This document shows, one piece after another, positions 1-7,513 of a DNA stretch of 64,000 nucleotides (positions are counted from its first letter, which is position 1; every line of letters starts with the position of its first letter). The position numbers and the translations under genes were made by a program. Source of the DNA: Alkaliphilus serpentinus (GTDB lineage Bacteria; Bacillota; Clostridia; Peptostreptococcales; Natronincolaceae). The DNA is taken from the NCBI RefSeq assembly GCF_009017255.1, contig NZ_WBZB01000024.1, positions 1 to 64,000 of the forward strand. The letters are read 5' to 3'. A model generated the notes under the pieces. It ran no database searches. It worked only from the letters and a program-made list of their open reading frames with translations, and was not told the origin of the DNA.

Positions 1-76
1 AAACAAAAGTATTTTAACCATAGAAAATTAACGCATGAAATGCTTTTGTTCTAAGAAGTCAACTTGTGACCTATTG

Positions 77-1300
77 TTACTCTTCATTTAAATGGAAGGC
101 ATCGTGAAGGAGATTTACGGCTTTTATTGCATCCTCCTCTGGTACTAAGCAGGATATTGTGGAATGGGAATCGGAACTTTGTAATATCTTGACTCCTCCC
201 CTTGAAAGGGCCTCAACTATTGTGGCCATTACACCAGGAATTCCTGTAATTCTGCTGCCTACTATTGTAACCTTACTACACTTTTCCTTAATATCATAGG
301 GTATTTGAAGCTCTTCTAAAAGCTCCTTAAGTAAGGGTATCTGCCCTTCGTTAATGGTGAAAACCTTTCGATCAAGAAAGAAGTTGATCATATCAATACT
401 AATTTTAGCCTTGGCAAGGGTAGATAGGAATTCGCTTTCTCTTTTGAAATCATTATCAAATATAACAAAAACCTGAGCAATATTGTTTTGATGAGTTATG
501 GCGGTAAGGAGCCTTTTATTAATCCTATTAGAATAGGGGCTTCCTCCATTATTTTTTGAATAATGTATTGAGGTTCCAGGATGCTGGGATAGAGTATTCT
601 TAATCCTTACCAGTAGGTTTTCCCTTTGGGCAATCTCAACTGCCCTAGGATGGATAACCTTAGCACCTTTGTCGGCCATTTGAAAAACTTCTTCGTAATT
701 AATTTCATCGATGATTTTGGCTGAAGGGACAACATTTGGGTCAGCTGTCATAATTCCATCAACATCTGTGAAAATCTCAACATATTCTGCATTGAGGGCT
801 ACCCCAAGGGCCGTAGCTGTGGTATCGCTACCTCCTCTCCCAAGGGTAGTGATACTTCCCTCATTGGAAACTCCTTGAAAACCGCAAACGATAACAATAG
901 AACCTCTCTCTAAATGGGTTAATATCTTATTCTCATCTATAGATAGGATTTCGGAACTGCTAAATTGCTCATCTGTTAATATTCCGGCCTGTGCCCCTGT
1001 CATAACGATAGGCTTCTCCCCGTACTTTTCTAGAGTAGCTGCCAGAACGGCGGCAGAAATCATCTCGCCACAAGACATCAAAAAATCAAGGGTTCTAAGA
1101 CCACAGTCAGAATTGTGCTTTAATACTAAACCCCGTAGGGTGTCGGTGGCATAGGGTTCTCCCTTGCGACCCATGGCAGATACTACAACCACTACTGATT
1201 TACCTTGGGATTTTGCCTTCAAGATCTTTTCAATTACCATTTCTCTTCGTTCATCAGTTGAAAGGGAGGTTCCGCCAAACTTTTGTACTACAATATTCAA
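77..1300 (-). CDS. Aspartate kinase (aspartokinase)
   Basis: Phosphorylates L-aspartate with ATP, the first step towards lysine, threonine, methionine and diaminopimelate. Seen: N-terminal KFGGTS (residues 7-12), the kinase core with GRGGSDTTATA and TDVDGIMTADP (about 178-188), and a C-terminal third of about 130 residues fitting the paired ACT domains that bind feedback amino acids. About 407 residues is normal for the monofunctional class. I start at TTG 1300: GGGGTG lies just upstream at good spacing and it gives the family N-terminus (M)NIVVQKFGGTS. The ATG at 1318 has no ribosome site and would add six odd residues. It stands alone, divergent from the tiny hydrophobic genes. Which amino acid inhibits it cannot be read here. 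Confidence 0.95.
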   Translation of the reverse strand: MNIVVQKFGGTSLSTDERREMVIEKILKAKSQGKSVVVVVSAMGRKGEPYATDTLRGLVLKHNSDCGLRTLDFLMSCGEMISAAVLAATLEKYGEKPIVMTGAQAGILTDEQFSSSEILSIDENKILTHLERGSIVIVCGFQGVSNEGSITTLGRGGSDTTATALGVALNAEYVEIFTDVDGIMTADPNVVPSAKIIDEINYEEVFQMADKGAKVIHPRAVEIAQRENLLVRIKNTLSQHPGTSIHYSKNNGGSPYSNRINKRLLTAITHQNNIAQVFVIFDNDFKRESEFLSTLAKAKISIDMINFFLDRKVFTINEGQIPLLKELLEELQIPYDIKEKCSKVTIVGSRITGIPGVMATIVEALSRGGVKILQSSDSHSTISCLVPEEDAIKAVNLLHDAFHLNEE

Positions 1301-1355
1301 TAGTATCACCCCATACATGTGAAATAAATAATATATTAATAAAGTATGCTTTTAT

Positions 1356-1382
1356 ATTATAAATGTTCTCTAGGAAAGTCAA
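1356..1382 (-). promoter_or_regulatory. Probable sigma-A promoter of the aspartokinase gene
   Basis: On the minus strand a TTGACT box (1377-1382) is followed by TATAAT (1356-1361) with a 15-base spacer, or by TAATAT at 17 bases. It lies about 55 bases upstream of the TTG start. Boxes are seen; activity is inferred. Confidence 0.45.
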
Positions 1383-1455
1383 TATAAATAGTTATACCTA
1401 ATACTATATTGCAATTTTCTGTGGGATTATATGTGTTTTTCTCCTGTAATAAATC

Positions 1456-1482
1456 ACAACTTTTGATCTATTTCATATCATG
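1456..1482 (+). promoter_or_regulatory. Sigma-K/E-like sporulation promoter
   Basis: AC (1456-1457), 16 bases, then CATATCATG (1474-1482). The Bacillus sigma-K consensus is AC-N16-CATANNNTA; only the last base pair of the -10 box differs. It lies about 44 bases upstream of the start of the first tiny hydrophobic gene. The other three family members in the window have the same arrangement. Confidence 0.5.
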
Positions 1483-1525
1483 TATTGAGACCCAATAGGG
1501 CTTAGTAATATGGGAGGTGTTATAC

Positions 1526-1723
1526 ATGAGTGAAGCTGTAAAAGGCACAGGTGTTTTAGGAGGATTATTTAGAACAGATACCAGCTTACTGTTCTTCTTC
1601 CTACTGCTGGTAATTATCTTCTGCAACTGCAGATTATTCAAAGAATCAGGAGATAGTTTACTTTTCTTCTTCCTACTACTTGTGGTTTTATTTGGTGGTA
1701 GAGAATTATTTTGCTGGAGCTAA
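1526..1723 (+). CDS. Tiny hydrophobic protein, paralogue 1
   Basis: 65 residues from ATG 1526, preceded by GGGAGGTG (1512-1519); the upstream GTG 1517 overlaps that ribosome site and is rejected. I do not know a named family. The protein has a short soluble head (MSEAVKGTG...), then two hydrophobic segments of nearly the same sequence, SLLFFFLLLVIIF and SLLFFFLLLVVLF, separated by a Cys-containing polar link (CNC...ESGD), with a GG turn after the second. It looks like an ancient internal duplication making a two-helix membrane hairpin. Two more copies follow, and a diverged one lies at 49177. The sigma-K/E-like promoter suggests a mother-cell spore-layer protein; that is inference. Confidence 0.75.
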   Translation: MSEAVKGTGVLGGLFRTDTSLLFFFLLLVIIFCNCRLFKESGDSLLFFFLLLVVLFGGRELFCWS

Positions 1724-1753
1724 TGCTGAGTAGGGGGACTTTCCCTTCTATTA

Positions 1754-1781
1754 ACACATAAGACTTGGTACACATATACTG
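1754..1781 (+). promoter_or_regulatory. Sigma-K/E-like sporulation promoter
   Basis: AC (1754-1755), 17 bases, then CATATACTG (1773-1781), upstream of the second tiny hydrophobic gene. The spacer is one base longer than the sigma-K optimum. Its weight comes from recurrence in front of all four paralogues. Confidence 0.4.
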
Positions 1782-1810
1782 TAATATACACTTAATATGG
1801 AGGTGAGATT

Positions 1811-1990
1811 ATGGCCAATGCAACTCAAGGTTTATTTGGTGCCTTTAAAAACAATAGCCTATTATTCTTCTTCTTACTGTTGGTGATTATCTTCTGTAAT
1901 TGCCCATTGATGAGGGAATCAGGCGATAGCTTACTATTCTTCTTCTTATTATTAGTAGTTTTATTTGGCGGAAGATATTTCTTCGTATAG
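1811..1990 (+). CDS. Tiny hydrophobic protein, paralogue 2
   Basis: 59 residues, ATG 1811 to TAG 1990, with GGAGGTGAG just upstream. The start is MANATQGLFGAFKNN, then SLLFFFLLLVIIF, a link with CNCPLMRESGD, SLLFFFLLLVVLF and GGRYFFV at the end. The two hydrophobic blocks are identical to those of paralogue 1, while the head and tail differ, so the membrane hairpin is the conserved part. It lies between paralogues 1 and 3 with its own promoter-like sequence. The function is unknown; a spore-layer role is suggested only by the promoter pattern. Confidence 0.75.
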   Translation: MANATQGLFGAFKNNSLLFFFLLLVIIFCNCPLMRESGDSLLFFFLLLVVLFGGRYFFV

Positions 1991-2070
1991 TAGTGCTAAT
2001 GGGGGGTGTAGAATCACCCCTCATTCACTTAAAGGGATATACAAGAAACCAAAGGCTAGATTCATCAAGC

Positions 2071-2097
2071 ACCATTATTCATCTGTTTCATATGATA
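2071..2097 (+). promoter_or_regulatory. Sigma-K/E-like sporulation promoter
   Basis: AC (2071-2072), exactly 16 bases, then CATATGATA (2089-2097), a full match to AC-N16-CATANNNTA. The predicted leader to the ATG of the third tiny hydrophobic gene is about 80 bases. This is the best of the four matches in the window. Confidence 0.55.
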
Positions 2098-2184
2098 AAG
2101 TAAGCTGATGATTTAGTTATATACTATTTACATTTAATGAAGATGTGTAGATAGCCAATTTTATCAAATAAAGGTGGTGATAGA

Positions 2185-2376
2185 ATGAGTGAAGTAAAAG
2201 CAACCCAAGGTTTTTTAGGCGGTTTATTTGGCGGTGGAAGCAGCGTTTTATTCTTCTTCCTATTACTAGTAATCATCTTTTGCAACTGTGGTATCTTTGC
2301 AGCATCAGGTGATAGCTTATTATTCTTCTTATTATTACTAGTGGTACTTTTCGGAGGAAGTAGATTCTTTATCTAA
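2185..2376 (+). CDS. Tiny hydrophobic protein, paralogue 3
   Basis: 63 residues from ATG 2185, behind AAGGTGGTG. The head MSEVKATQGFLGG resembles both neighbours, followed by SVLFFFLLLVIIF, the link CNCGIFAASGD and SLLFFLLLLVVLF, ending GGSRFFI. It is the last of three tandem copies and is followed by an intrinsic terminator. No catalytic residues are visible. Two predicted membrane helices joined by a Cys-x-Cys turn suggest a small membrane or coat-embedded structural peptide; the role is unproven. Confidence 0.75.
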   Translation: MSEVKATQGFLGGLFGGGSSVLFFFLLLVIIFCNCGIFAASGDSLLFFLLLLVVLFGGSRFFI

Positions 2377-2392
2377 AATTAATACTACATTC

Positions 2393-2428
2393 GAAGAGGG
2401 AGGGAATACCCTCCTTCTTTTATTTTTT
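2393..2428 (+). terminator. Intrinsic terminator after the tiny-protein trio
   Basis: GGAGGG-AATA-CCCTCC hairpin, extended by weaker pairs, followed by TTCTTTTATTTTTT. It closes the trio of small genes before the PHP-domain gene. Confidence 0.75.
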
Positions 2429-2507
2429 CATAGGAAAGTTTGTTTTAAGTCCTCCATCAGAAATCTGATATAATAGTATTGGATAAAATTTGATTGGAGG
2501 CTATCTC

Positions 2508-3236
2508 ATGAGATTCATAATGGATGTACATTGTCACACAATAGCCAGTGGTCATGCTTTTAGTACAGTAATGGAGCTAGCCAATTATGCTAAGTCTATA
2601 AATTATCAGTTATTGGCAATTACAGATCACGGCCCAGCTATGCCTGGAGCCCCCAAACCTTTATATTTTAAAAATTTAAAGGCTATTCCAGAAGAAATTA
2701 ATGGAGTAAGGATTCTAAGGGGAGTGGAGGTTAATATCCTTGATTATGATGGGGGTTTAGATTTATCGGAGGATATTTTAAAGGAAATGGATTTTGTTAT
2801 TGCAAGCTTCCACAGACCTTGTATAGCTCCATCGTCGATTTTGGAGAATACAAAGGTATTAAGAAAACTAATGGAAAAACCTTATATAAGTATGATTGGT
2901 CACCCTGGTAATCCTTTATTTGAAGTGGATATCAAAAGTCTAATAAATGGGGCTAAAGAAACCGGGACTCTAATAGAAATCAATAATAGCTCTTTAAAGC
3001 CAAACAGCTTCAGGCTAGGAAGCTATGATAGATGTTATAGAATTTTAGAGGAATCATTAAAGGAAAAAATAATGGTAGCCTTTGGTAGTGATGCCCATAT
3101 AGCTATGGAAATTGGTAACTTTACCTTTGCTGAAGGGATGCTCAAGGAGCTTAAGGCCTATGATGATTTAATTGTCAACACTTCAGTAGAGAAACTATTT
3201 GAGGTATTAAGAAGGAAAGGAAATTTTAAAGGCTAA
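2508..3236 (+). CDS. PHP-domain metal-dependent phosphatase/hydrolase, YcdX type
   Basis: 242 residues from ATG 2508, placed after TTGGAGG (2494-2500); the upstream TTG 2490 overlaps the ribosome site. PHP-family metal-site motifs are visible: DVHCHT near the N-terminus, ITDHGP about residue 41, GVEVN about 75, FHRP about 105, IGHPGN about 131 and FGSDAH about 195. These His/Asp/Glu residues bind the trinuclear metal centre in YcdX-like enzymes, which hydrolyse phosphate esters. The substrate is unknown. The gene is apparently monocistronic. Confidence 0.85.
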   Translation: MRFIMDVHCHTIASGHAFSTVMELANYAKSINYQLLAITDHGPAMPGAPKPLYFKNLKAIPEEINGVRILRGVEVNILDYDGGLDLSEDILKEMDFVIASFHRPCIAPSSILENTKVLRKLMEKPYISMIGHPGNPLFEVDIKSLINGAKETGTLIEINNSSLKPNSFRLGSYDRCYRILEESLKEKIMVAFGSDAHIAMEIGNFTFAEGMLKELKAYDDLIVNTSVEKLFEVLRRKGNFKG

Positions 3237-3327
3237 ATCTTGTTAATTTTAAAAATTCTTTTTTAAGTAGCATATTAATGGGTATTCTATGAAATAATCA
3301 TGTAATATTTTGTAGGAGGTGTATATT

Positions 3328-3792
3328 ATGCTAGTTAAGGAAATTATGACCACAAATGTTATATCTGTCAACAAGGATTCTTTAGTAGGAGAAGCAATAG
3401 ATTTAATGGTGGAGCACAATGTAAGTGGATTGCCTGTTATTGATGATCATCGGGAACTGGTGGGAATACTAACAGAAACGGATCTAGTAATTGGTAGCAA
3501 GAAGTTTAGGCACATCTACTACTACCCCAGTTTCTTCCCTTTGGCAGACGTTTATAAGAACAATAAGACTATAGAGGAGAAACTCAAAAAATTAGTGGAA
3601 ACAAAAGTAGAGAAGGTAATGACAAAAAAGGTACTTGTAGTTAATGAAGAAGACTCTATAGATAATGTGGTCTCAATAATGGCAGAAAATGAAGTTCATA
3701 GGGTTCCTGTAGTAAACCAAGGAAAGCTTGTAGGAATCATTAGTCAAAGAGATATTATTAAAGCCTATGGAAAAATGAAGTTAACAAAATAA
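3328..3792 (+). CDS. CBS-domain-pair protein
   Basis: 154 residues consisting of two CBS motifs: LVKEIMTTNVISV with GLPVIDDHRELVGILTETDL in the first half, and VEKVMTKKVLVV with HRVPVVNQGKLVGIISQRDI in the second. Such stand-alone pairs bind adenine nucleotides and act as energy sensors or regulators of partner proteins. An insert of about 40 residues rich in Tyr (HIYYYPSFFPLADVY) separates the two motifs. I use ATG 3328, seven bases after AGGAGG; GTG 3319 overlaps the ribosome site. No obvious partner gene is adjacent. Confidence 0.9.
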   Translation: MLVKEIMTTNVISVNKDSLVGEAIDLMVEHNVSGLPVIDDHRELVGILTETDLVIGSKKFRHIYYYPSFFPLADVYKNNKTIEEKLKKLVETKVEKVMTKKVLVVNEEDSIDNVVSIMAENEVHRVPVVNQGKLVGIISQRDIIKAYGKMKLTK

Positions 3793-3844
3793 TATCCAAG
3801 AGTTTGACAGATTAATTAGTCTAGACATAAAATTTTAACCGATA

Positions 3845-3933
3845 AAAAACCAGCATTTCTTCTGGTGAAGCTTCCTGAAAATATAGTGTACAACTAAAAT
3901 TTCAAGGAGTTCATTTTTAGAAAGCTGGTTTTT
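3845..3933. repeat. Long-range inverted repeat between convergent genes
   Basis: AAAAACCAGC (3845-3854) is the exact reverse complement of GCTGGTTTTT (3924-3933), with looser pairing inside (ATTTCTT against AGAAA). It sits between convergently oriented genes, so it may be a bidirectional terminator with a large loop, or a small non-autonomous element. Confidence 0.5.
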
Positions 3934-3947
3934 ATTATGAATTATTT

Positions 3948-4598
3948 TTAAAGTCTGAAGGCATCCAGTGTCTTTTCGATGTAGAGAACAGTCTTATCTA
4001 TAGCTGATTTAACAGAAAGGCCGTCATTATTGATCACCTGCATCAGCATTCCTTGATAGATAAGCAAGGTCATGTCGTTTATTTCCCCTACACTTTCTTC
4101 AGATATAAAGCCTTCATCTTTAACAGATTCAAGCAAAGTGATGTTTCTAGAATAAATATCGCTTCTTAACAGCATTTTTGTTAAAAACTCAGGATGGGCG
4201 GCTATCTCTTCAGGAAATATAGAATAATATTGTTCTGCTGCTTCTTTTATTGAGTAGCTGCCATTATTAAAAAAGATCGTTTCATATACCCGAGGATTAT
4301 GAAAGGAAAAATGACAGAAGCATCTCCAAATCCTTAAATATTTCTCACGGGAGTCTCTACTTCCTTCTAGAAACTTTGGAAGGCTTTCTACATATTCCTT
4401 TAAATAGCTCATGGAATAGAAAAATAATAAATGCTGAAGATTGTCAAAATAATTATATAAAGTAGCGCTATTATAACCCGCATAGTCTGCAATTCTTCTA
4501 ACTGTGACTCCTTCAAAGCCTTCAGTATCTATAATCCTACGAGTAGCGTCAATAAAGTATCTCATCATACGTTGTTTTTGAATCTCTTTTTTCTCCAT
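3948..4598 (-). CDS. TetR-family transcriptional regulator 1
   Basis: 216 residues. The N-terminal helix-turn-helix spans about residues 10-56, with VTVRRIADYAGYNSATLYNYFDNL typical of TetR recognition helices (split here: VTVRRIADYAGYNSA then TLYNYF). The C-terminal two thirds is a ligand-binding domain without assignable specificity. It is a close paralogue of the next gene: MMRYFIDAT, the HTH, SSRNITLLE/YSRNITLLE and NDMTLLIYQGML are shared. The pair lies immediately upstream of, and divergent from, the reductase operon, so they are candidate regulators of it. The start ATG 4598 follows GGTGG. Confidence 0.9.
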   Translation of the reverse strand: MEKKEIQKQRMMRYFIDATRRIIDTEGFEGVTVRRIADYAGYNSATLYNYFDNLQHLLFFYSMSYLKEYVESLPKFLEGSRDSREKYLRIWRCFCHFSFHNPRVYETIFFNNGSYSIKEAAEQYYSIFPEEIAAHPEFLTKMLLRSDIYSRNITLLESVKDEGFISEESVGEINDMTLLIYQGMLMQVINNDGLSVKSAIDKTVLYIEKTLDAFRL

Positions 4599-4723
4599 AG
4601 CCTACCACCATTGTCGTTTTTTTCAAATACTTACCTATTATATCATAAAAATAAAAATTAGAAAGATGTTTTAATGAATAAATGCAATAAGTGATAAAGG
4701 TCTTGGCCGAAGCATGTCTTTAT

Positions 4724-4756
4724 AAAAAAATCCCAGAAGATATTCTGGGATTTTTT
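4724..4756 (-). terminator. Intrinsic terminator of TetR regulator 2
   Basis: TCCCAGAA-GATA-TTCTGGGA (4731-4750), a perfect 8-bp stem flanked by A-run and T-run, so it would work for the minus-strand gene ending at 4759 and possibly in both directions. Confidence 0.85.
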
Positions 4757-4758
4757 AT

Positions 4759-5427
4759 TTATAGTTTATCATTACCTTCATTGAAGGCCCTAATGGTATG
4801 CTTGAAGTAGGAGAGGGTTTTTTCGATTGCTTCATCAATTGTCGAATCCCATTGACTATATAAAACCCTTGATAGCATACCTTGATAAATCAATATAGTC
4901 ATGTCATTTATATCACCTATATCATCCTGTGAAATCAGACCTTCTTGACTGATAGCCTCAAGGAGAGTGATGTTTCTAGAGGATATATCATTTTTTAAGA
5001 GCATTCTTAAAAGATCCTCGGGTTGGTCTCCAAGCTCCTCTGGAAAAATAGAGTAATATTCCTTAACAGCATCCTTAATGAGGTGACTGTACCTATTAAA
5101 GAATAATATATTGTAAATTTTTGGATTGTTGTAGGAAAAGTAACAAAAACATCTCCATATTCTAAAATACTTGTCTAAAGGATCTTTACAACCTGTTAAG
5201 TATTCAGGTAAGGCTATCACATAATCCTTCAGATAGTTCATAGATGAAAAAAACAATAGATGATCTAAATTGTCGAAATAATTATAAAGGGTAGCACTAT
5301 TATAACCTGCAATATCCGCTACCTTTCGCACAGTCACTGCTTCATGTCCTTCATTTTCGACTATAGATTTAGTAGCATCTATAAAATACCTCATCATACG
5401 CTTTTTTTGAATATCTTTTTTATACAT
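4759..5427 (-). CDS. TetR-family transcriptional regulator 2
   Basis: 222 residues from ATG 5427, six bases after AGGTG; upstream GTG 5436 and ATG 5433 overlap that site. The layout matches regulator 1: MMRYFIDATKS, then an HTH with VTVRKVADIAGYNSATLYNYF at about residues 33-53, then a ligand domain with NDMTILIYQGML near the end. It is divergent from trxA; the shared upstream region (5428-5628) holds a 12-bp perfect palindrome that overlaps the trxA promoter. Autoregulation or control of the reductase operon is therefore plausible. The effector is unknown; betaine, glycine or a fermentation product are possibilities only. Confidence 0.9.
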   Translation of the reverse strand: MYKKDIQKKRMMRYFIDATKSIVENEGHEAVTVRKVADIAGYNSATLYNYFDNLDHLLFFSSMNYLKDYVIALPEYLTGCKDPLDKYFRIWRCFCYFSYNNPKIYNILFFNRYSHLIKDAVKEYYSIFPEELGDQPEDLLRMLLKNDISSRNITLLEAISQEGLISQDDIGDINDMTILIYQGMLSRVLYSQWDSTIDEAIEKTLSYFKHTIRAFNEGNDKL

Positions 5428-5535
5428 TCTCATCACCTATGTCAAATTTTAAATACATTATATCACAGTATAAGAAAAATAGCCTACTAAAACAAATATT
5501 CAAAAATTTCTAATAAAATAAACATAATTAGTATA

Positions 5536-5547
5536 TAAACATGTTTA
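5536..5547. promoter_or_regulatory. Candidate TetR operator palindrome
   Basis: TAAACATGTTTA is its own reverse complement. Its right half overlaps the -35 box of the promoter reading into trxA. A bound dimer there would block RNA polymerase. The assignment to either TetR neighbour is inference. Confidence 0.45.
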
Positions 5548-5572
5548 CTTAACATGAGCATTATGATATAAT
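5544..5572 (+). promoter_or_regulatory. Promoter of the trx-grd reductase operon
   Basis: TTTACT (5544-5549), 17 bases, then TATAAT (5567-5572) preceded by TGA, giving an extended -10 box. It lies about 55 bases upstream of the trxA ATG and matches sigma-A spacing. Confidence 0.65.
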
Positions 5573-5628
5573 TGGGATAAAGATTGTTAAATATTTAATA
5601 AACGCGTATAGGAGGGAGAATCATCACG

Positions 5629-5949
5629 ATGATTGAATTAAGTAAGGATAACTTTAAAGAAGAGGTGTTGGAGGCTAAGGGTTACATATTGGTGGACTTC
5701 TGGAGTGAAAGCTGTGAGCCCTGTAAAGCTTTTATGCCTTCTATGATGGAGTTAGAAGATCAGTACAAGGGGAAACTAAAATTTTGCAAATTAGACACCA
5801 CTAAAGCCAGACGATTGGCAATATCAGAAAAGATTCTAGGACTTCCAACTGTAGCCTTATATAAGGATGGTGTAAAGCTGGAAGTAAGGACAAAAGACGA
5901 GGTTTCAAAGGAAAGCATAGAAGAAATTATTAAGGGTGTAATTAGTTAA
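5629..5949 (+). CDS. trxA: Thioredoxin, reductase-operon type
   Basis: 106 residues with the thioredoxin fold: FWSESCEPCKAF holds the redox pair Cys29/Cys32, and the cis-Pro region LGLPTVALYKDG follows. The canonical WCGPC is replaced by SCEPC; thioredoxins from glycine-reductase operons are known to depart from WCGPC. It passes electrons from the thioredoxin reductase just downstream to the selenoproteins of the reductase. The gene heads the operon, 30 bases before trxB, with GGAGGGAG upstream of ATG 5629. Confidence 0.93.
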   Translation: MIELSKDNFKEEVLEAKGYILVDFWSESCEPCKAFMPSMMELEDQYKGKLKFCKLDTTKARRLAISEKILGLPTVALYKDGVKLEVRTKDEVSKESIEEIIKGVIS

Positions 5950-5979
5950 TTAAAAAAAAAAACCACAGGAGGGTGAGAA

Positions 5980-6942
5980 ATGGAAAAAATTTATGATGTG
6001 GTTATTATAGGTGGGGGACCAGCTGGATTATCGGCAGGTTTGTATGCGGGCAGAGGAAAAATGGATGCTTTGATAATAGAAAAGTCCAAAAGAGGTGGAC
6101 AAATTGTTTCCACCGAGGAAGTAGTAAATGTACCCTGCTCAATTCGAGAAACAACGGGACCCGCAATTATTGAAAGACTAGTGGAGCAAGTTGAAAGCTT
6201 TGGAGCCACAATAGTTAAGGATAACATACAAGAAGTAGATTTATCTGGAGAGGTAAAACTCTTAAAGGGATCAAATGGTGAATATAAGGCAAAGTCAGTA
6301 ATTATAGCCAATGGTGCTAAACCAAGATTATTAGGTGTTAAAGGAGAAGGAAAACTAACTGGAAAAGGAGTATCCTATTGCGCTACCTGTGATGGTGATT
6401 TCTTTACAGATTTAGAGGTGTTTGTAGTTGGCGGTGGAGACTCTGCAGTTGAAGAGGCAATGTTCTTAACGAAATTTGCCAGAAAGGTTACAATACTTTG
6501 TAGAGAAAGTGCGTTAACCTGCGCAAAATCTATAGCAGAAAAGGCCAACTGTCACAAAAATCTTGAGATTATATATAATACTGAAATCACTGAGATCCAT
6601 GGTGAAGATATCGTAGAAGGCATGACAATCAAAAATAATGATACCAATGAAGTTAAAAGGATTATGGCCGATGAAGAGGATGGAACCTTTGGTATATTCA
6701 TATTTATTGGCTTTATACCTCAAACCGAATTATACAAAGGTCTTCTGGAGATGGAGTATGGCTACATAGTAACCAATCAAGATATGCACACCAATATTGA
6801 AGGTGTTTATGCAGCGGGAGATTGTAGGGTTAAATCTTTGAGACAGGTGGTTACCGCCATTGCTGATGGTGCAATTGCAGCTGTGCAGGCAGAAAAATAT
6901 TTAGAATCTAAGGCGTGTAATAATATAAGTCAAGCTAGTTAA
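5980..6942 (+). CDS. trxB: Thioredoxin reductase
   Basis: 320 residues. FAD-binding GGGPAGLSAG (about 11-20), the redox pair Cys134/Cys137 in CATCDGD, the pyridine-nucleotide motif VVGGGDSAVEEA (about 149-160) and a second FAD motif GVYAAGDCR near the C-terminus match low-molecular-weight thioredoxin reductases. It reduces TrxA with NAD(P)H, or possibly with another donor; the preference is not readable. It shares the operon with trxA and grdA. Between the stop and the grdA start (6943-7027) I see only the GAAAGGGTGG ribosome site. Confidence 0.95.
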   Translation: MEKIYDVVIIGGGPAGLSAGLYAGRGKMDALIIEKSKRGGQIVSTEEVVNVPCSIRETTGPAIIERLVEQVESFGATIVKDNIQEVDLSGEVKLLKGSNGEYKAKSVIIANGAKPRLLGVKGEGKLTGKGVSYCATCDGDFFTDLEVFVVGGGDSAVEEAMFLTKFARKVTILCRESALTCAKSIAEKANCHKNLEIIYNTEITEIHGEDIVEGMTIKNNDTNEVKRIMADEEDGTFGIFIFIGFIPQTELYKGLLEMEYGYIVTNQDMHTNIEGVYAAGDCRVKSLRQVVTAIADGAIAAVQAEKYLESKACNNISQAS

Positions 6943-7027
6943 CATTAAATATTAAAGGATTGATACTACTTTAATATATTGCTCAATTTATGGGTTAATA
7001 TAAAATAATGAAGAAAGGGTGGTTACC

Positions 7028-7498
7028 ATGGGATTATTTGATGGTAAAAAGGTCATCATAATTGGTGACAGAGATGGTATACCAGGTCCTGCTATGGAGG
7101 AGTGCCTTAAGACAACTGGAGCAGAGGTTGTATTTTCAGCAACTGAATGCTTTGTCTGAACGGCTGCTGGTGCAATGGATCTGGAGAATCAAAATAGGGT
7201 TAAAAATTTAGTTGAGGACCATGGCGCGGAAAACGTCATAGTACTTCTAGGGGCTGCTGAAGCAGAAGCTGCAGGTTTAGCTGCTGAAACAGTAACCAAT
7301 GGGGACCCTACCTTCGCAGGTTCATTAGCAGGAGTCCAGTTAGGACTTCGAGTTTATCACGCTGTTGAAAGAGAATTTAAAGAAGCAGTTAATGAAGAAG
7401 TTTACGATGAGCAAATCGGCATGATGGAAATGGTTTTAGATGTTGATGCAATCACCTCTGAAATGTCATCCATTAGATCAGAATTTACAAAATATTAG
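7028..7498 (+). CDS. grdA: Reductase selenoprotein A (GrdA), UGA-decoded
   Basis: 156 residues when the in-frame TGA at 7157-7159 (codon 44) is read as selenocysteine: the start is [12 protein letters not shown] and the active site is CFVU (Cys41, Sec44), followed by [12 protein letters not shown]. GrdA is the shared small selenoprotein of glycine, sarcosine and betaine reductases: its selenol takes the carboxymethyl group from component B and passes it to component C. Ending translation at the TGA would leave 43 residues, and ATG 7175 would lack the active site. Start ATG 7028 follows AAAGGGTGG. No compact SECIS stem as clear as the one in the component B gene was found. Confidence 0.96.
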
Positions 7499-7513
7499 TA
7501 GACTATAAACTAG

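Noticed and set aside
1-76. Hairpin AACAAAAG...CTTTTGTT as terminator of aspartokinase
   Set aside because: Arms are A/T-rich and broken, the loop is long and the window edge cuts the context; not strong enough to list.
7175-7498. A separate 107-residue gene after a stop codon
   Set aside because: It is the 3' part of grdA after the UGA selenocysteine codon at 7157; no ribosome site precedes ATG 7175.
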